Part shown: one piece after another, positions 63,012-64,000 of the stretch
How positions within the stretch are numbered: the first letter of the stretch is position 1
How the letters are laid out: each line of letters opens with the position of its first letter
Source: Hahella chejuensis KCTC 2396
Lineage (GTDB): Bacteria; Pseudomonadota; Gammaproteobacteria; Pseudomonadales; Oleiphilaceae
NCBI RefSeq assembly: GCF_000012985.1
Contig: NC_007645.1
Coordinates: 3,316,501-3,380,500 of the forward strand
Direction of reading: 5' to 3'
DNA length: 64,000 nucleotides
Notes under the pieces: model-generated
Database searches by the model: none
Told to the model about the DNA's origin: nothing
The model's input: only the letters and a program-made list of their open reading frames with translations
Translations under genes and position numbers: made by a program

Positions 63012-63800
63012 GGGCGTGTTGACGTTTCGTCATAGGTGATAGATAGGCGCAAACTCGTCATATTGTGGTTCCCACACCAACAACAAGGCGAGTTTGCGAT
63101 GCCCCGATTGATGCTCAGTGACGAGCTTTGGTCGAAGCTAAAAGAGATCATGCTGCAAGAGCGAATCTATAACAAGCCCACACTACGAATGATGGTGGAA
63201 GGCATGCTGTACCGAATGCGGACGGGGTGTCCCTGGCGAGACTTGCCAGGGCAGTTTGGCGACTGGAATTCGGTGTTCAAAAAATTCAATTCCTGGTCTG
63301 CCCAAGGCAAGTGGTTGAGGATCTTCCGGAGCTTGGTCCGCGAGCCGGATTTGGAATGGGGGTTCATTGATGGCAGCTATGTGAAGGCCCATCAGCACAG
63401 CGCTGGAGCCTGTACGGAAGAGCCTCAGGCGATTGGAAAGAGTCGGGCGGGCAATACCACGAAAGTGCATCTGGCCGTGGATGCCTATGGTCTTCCAGTG
63501 GAATTTGAGATCACAGGAGGCGAGGTCAATGACTGCACGGCGGCGGAGTTGATTGAAAAGCTTCCCTCGTCAGAGGCGATTGTCGGAGACAAAGGCTACG
63601 ACAGTGAACGAGTGCGGGAACAGATCAAAAGGAAGGGGGCCAGGCCGTGATACCGAGAAAACGAAACTCTGTCAAAGGTAATGACGATATGGATTGGGGT
63701 TTATACAAGTATCGCCATTTGGTGGAGAACGCCTTCGCCCGACTCAAGCAGTACCGGGCCATAGCGACGAGGTATGACAAGTTGAAGAGAAACTATGAAA
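63012..63800 (+). mobile_element. IS5 family insertion sequence, 3' end lost
   Basis: The left end GGGCGTGTTGACGTTTCGTC is typical of the IS427 group. The right end is missing: at about 63800-63815 the sequence passes into an IS110 transposase fragment. Confidence 0.75.
63099..63650 (+). CDS. IS5 family transposase, first frame
   Basis: From ATG 63099 this gives 183 residues: a DUF4096-type N-terminus (LSDELWSKLKEIMLQERIY, RTGCPWRDLPGQFGDWNSVFKKFNSW) and the first DDE residues (FIDGSYVKAHQHSAG, GDKGYDSERVREQIKRKG). The frame stops after GARP, and the rest continues in another frame, as is usual in this group where a frameshift joins the two halves. Alternative start 63036 is upstream. Confidence 0.9.
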   Translation: MPRLMLSDELWSKLKEIMLQERIYNKPTLRMMVEGMLYRMRTGCPWRDLPGQFGDWNSVFKKFNSWSAQGKWLRIFRSLVREPDLEWGFIDGSYVKAHQHSAGACTEEPQAIGKSRAGNTTKVHLAVDAYGLPVEFEITGGEVNDCTAAELIEKLPSSEAIVGDKGYDSERVREQIKRKGARP

Positions 63801-64000
63801 GTATGGTCGCCATGGAGTCTTGTGGCGGTACCCATTACTGGGAGCGGTATGCTGAAGCCGCTGGCCACTATGTCAAAGCCATTTCGGCACGACAAGTGAA
63901 AGCCTTTCGCCAAGGCCAGAAAACCGACGCAAATGATGCGTTGGCGATTGCGGTCAGGCAGCCTCACATTAAAACCAGCAGAGTGATCTCGGCGCAAGAG
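63646..64000 (+). pseudogene. IS5 second frame joined in frame to an IS110 transposase fragment
   Basis: From about 63646 the frame encodes the IS5 C-terminus (YRHLVENAFARLKQYRAIATRYDKLKRNYESMVAM). It then runs without a stop into IS110-type sequence (ESCGGTHYWERYAEAAGHYV, KTDANDALAIAVRQ). The join is at GTCGCCATGGAG, a stretch both families can encode. The IS110 part lacks its N-terminal catalytic residue and runs off the window. Confidence 0.75.

Noticed and set aside
1-64000. tRNA, rRNA or riboswitch genes
   Set aside because: None of the conserved cores was seen by eye on either strand; a covariance search would be needed to exclude small ones.

Overview
The window looks like chromosome from a marine gammaproteobacterium of the Hahella type. 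This is judged from gene content (a Ysc-like type III secretion system, Rhs toxins, a phosphodiesterase with hemopexin repeats, REP/RAYT elements) and from the GC-rich coding style. No rRNA, tRNA or CRISPR array was seen, so the species call is inference.

Layout. 0.1-6.4 kb: a PhyH-type dioxygenase and a 1755-residue SF1 helicase/nuclease. 6.4-9.0 kb: AT-rich unknown small genes separated by attC-like repeats, resembling an integron cassette cluster without an integrase. 9.1-10.9 kb: secreted phosphodiesterase with hemopexin repeats. 11.4-16.2 kb: an ECF sigma/anti-sigma pair with two RTX-like and two YxYxxD secreted proteins, one of them internally deleted. Sigma-type promoters (TGTAAC-N17-CGTAA) precede the sigma gene and the RTX pair, and the same promoter precedes the MalT-like regulator of the T3SS 45 kb away. 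16.5-21.3 kb: a type III chaperone and partner, a TetR-YciI-Tag operon with two palindromic operators, a LysR regulator and a methyltransferase.

21.6-62.9 kb: a complete but split T3SS. A plus-strand operon carries sctC-D-E-F-G-I-J-K-L. A minus-strand operon carries sctN-O-P-Q-R-S-T-U. A second minus-strand operon carries sctW-SycN-X-Y-V. A third holds the candidate tip protein, a small unknown, the SycD chaperone and two translocators. A plus-strand MalT/LuxR regulator and a class I chaperone close the locus. SctX, SctY, SycN and a YopN-TyeA fusion point to the Ysc family. No AraC-type ExsA regulator and no pilotin were seen.

Two blocks of foreign DNA split the T3SS. One (29.7-40.3 kb) is an Rhs island: a full-length Rhs nuclease toxin with its immunity gene, then an array of displaced tips, immunity genes and remnants, cut by an IS630 element and a MITE. 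The other (47.1-50.7 kb) holds an OLD-like ATPase, a RAYT transposase with REP sequences, a cupin and a second MITE copy. A 148-bp multi-hairpin repeat occurs three times in full and once in part, only at T3SS operon boundaries, with compensatory stem changes. The window ends in an IS5 element fused in frame to an IS110 fragment.
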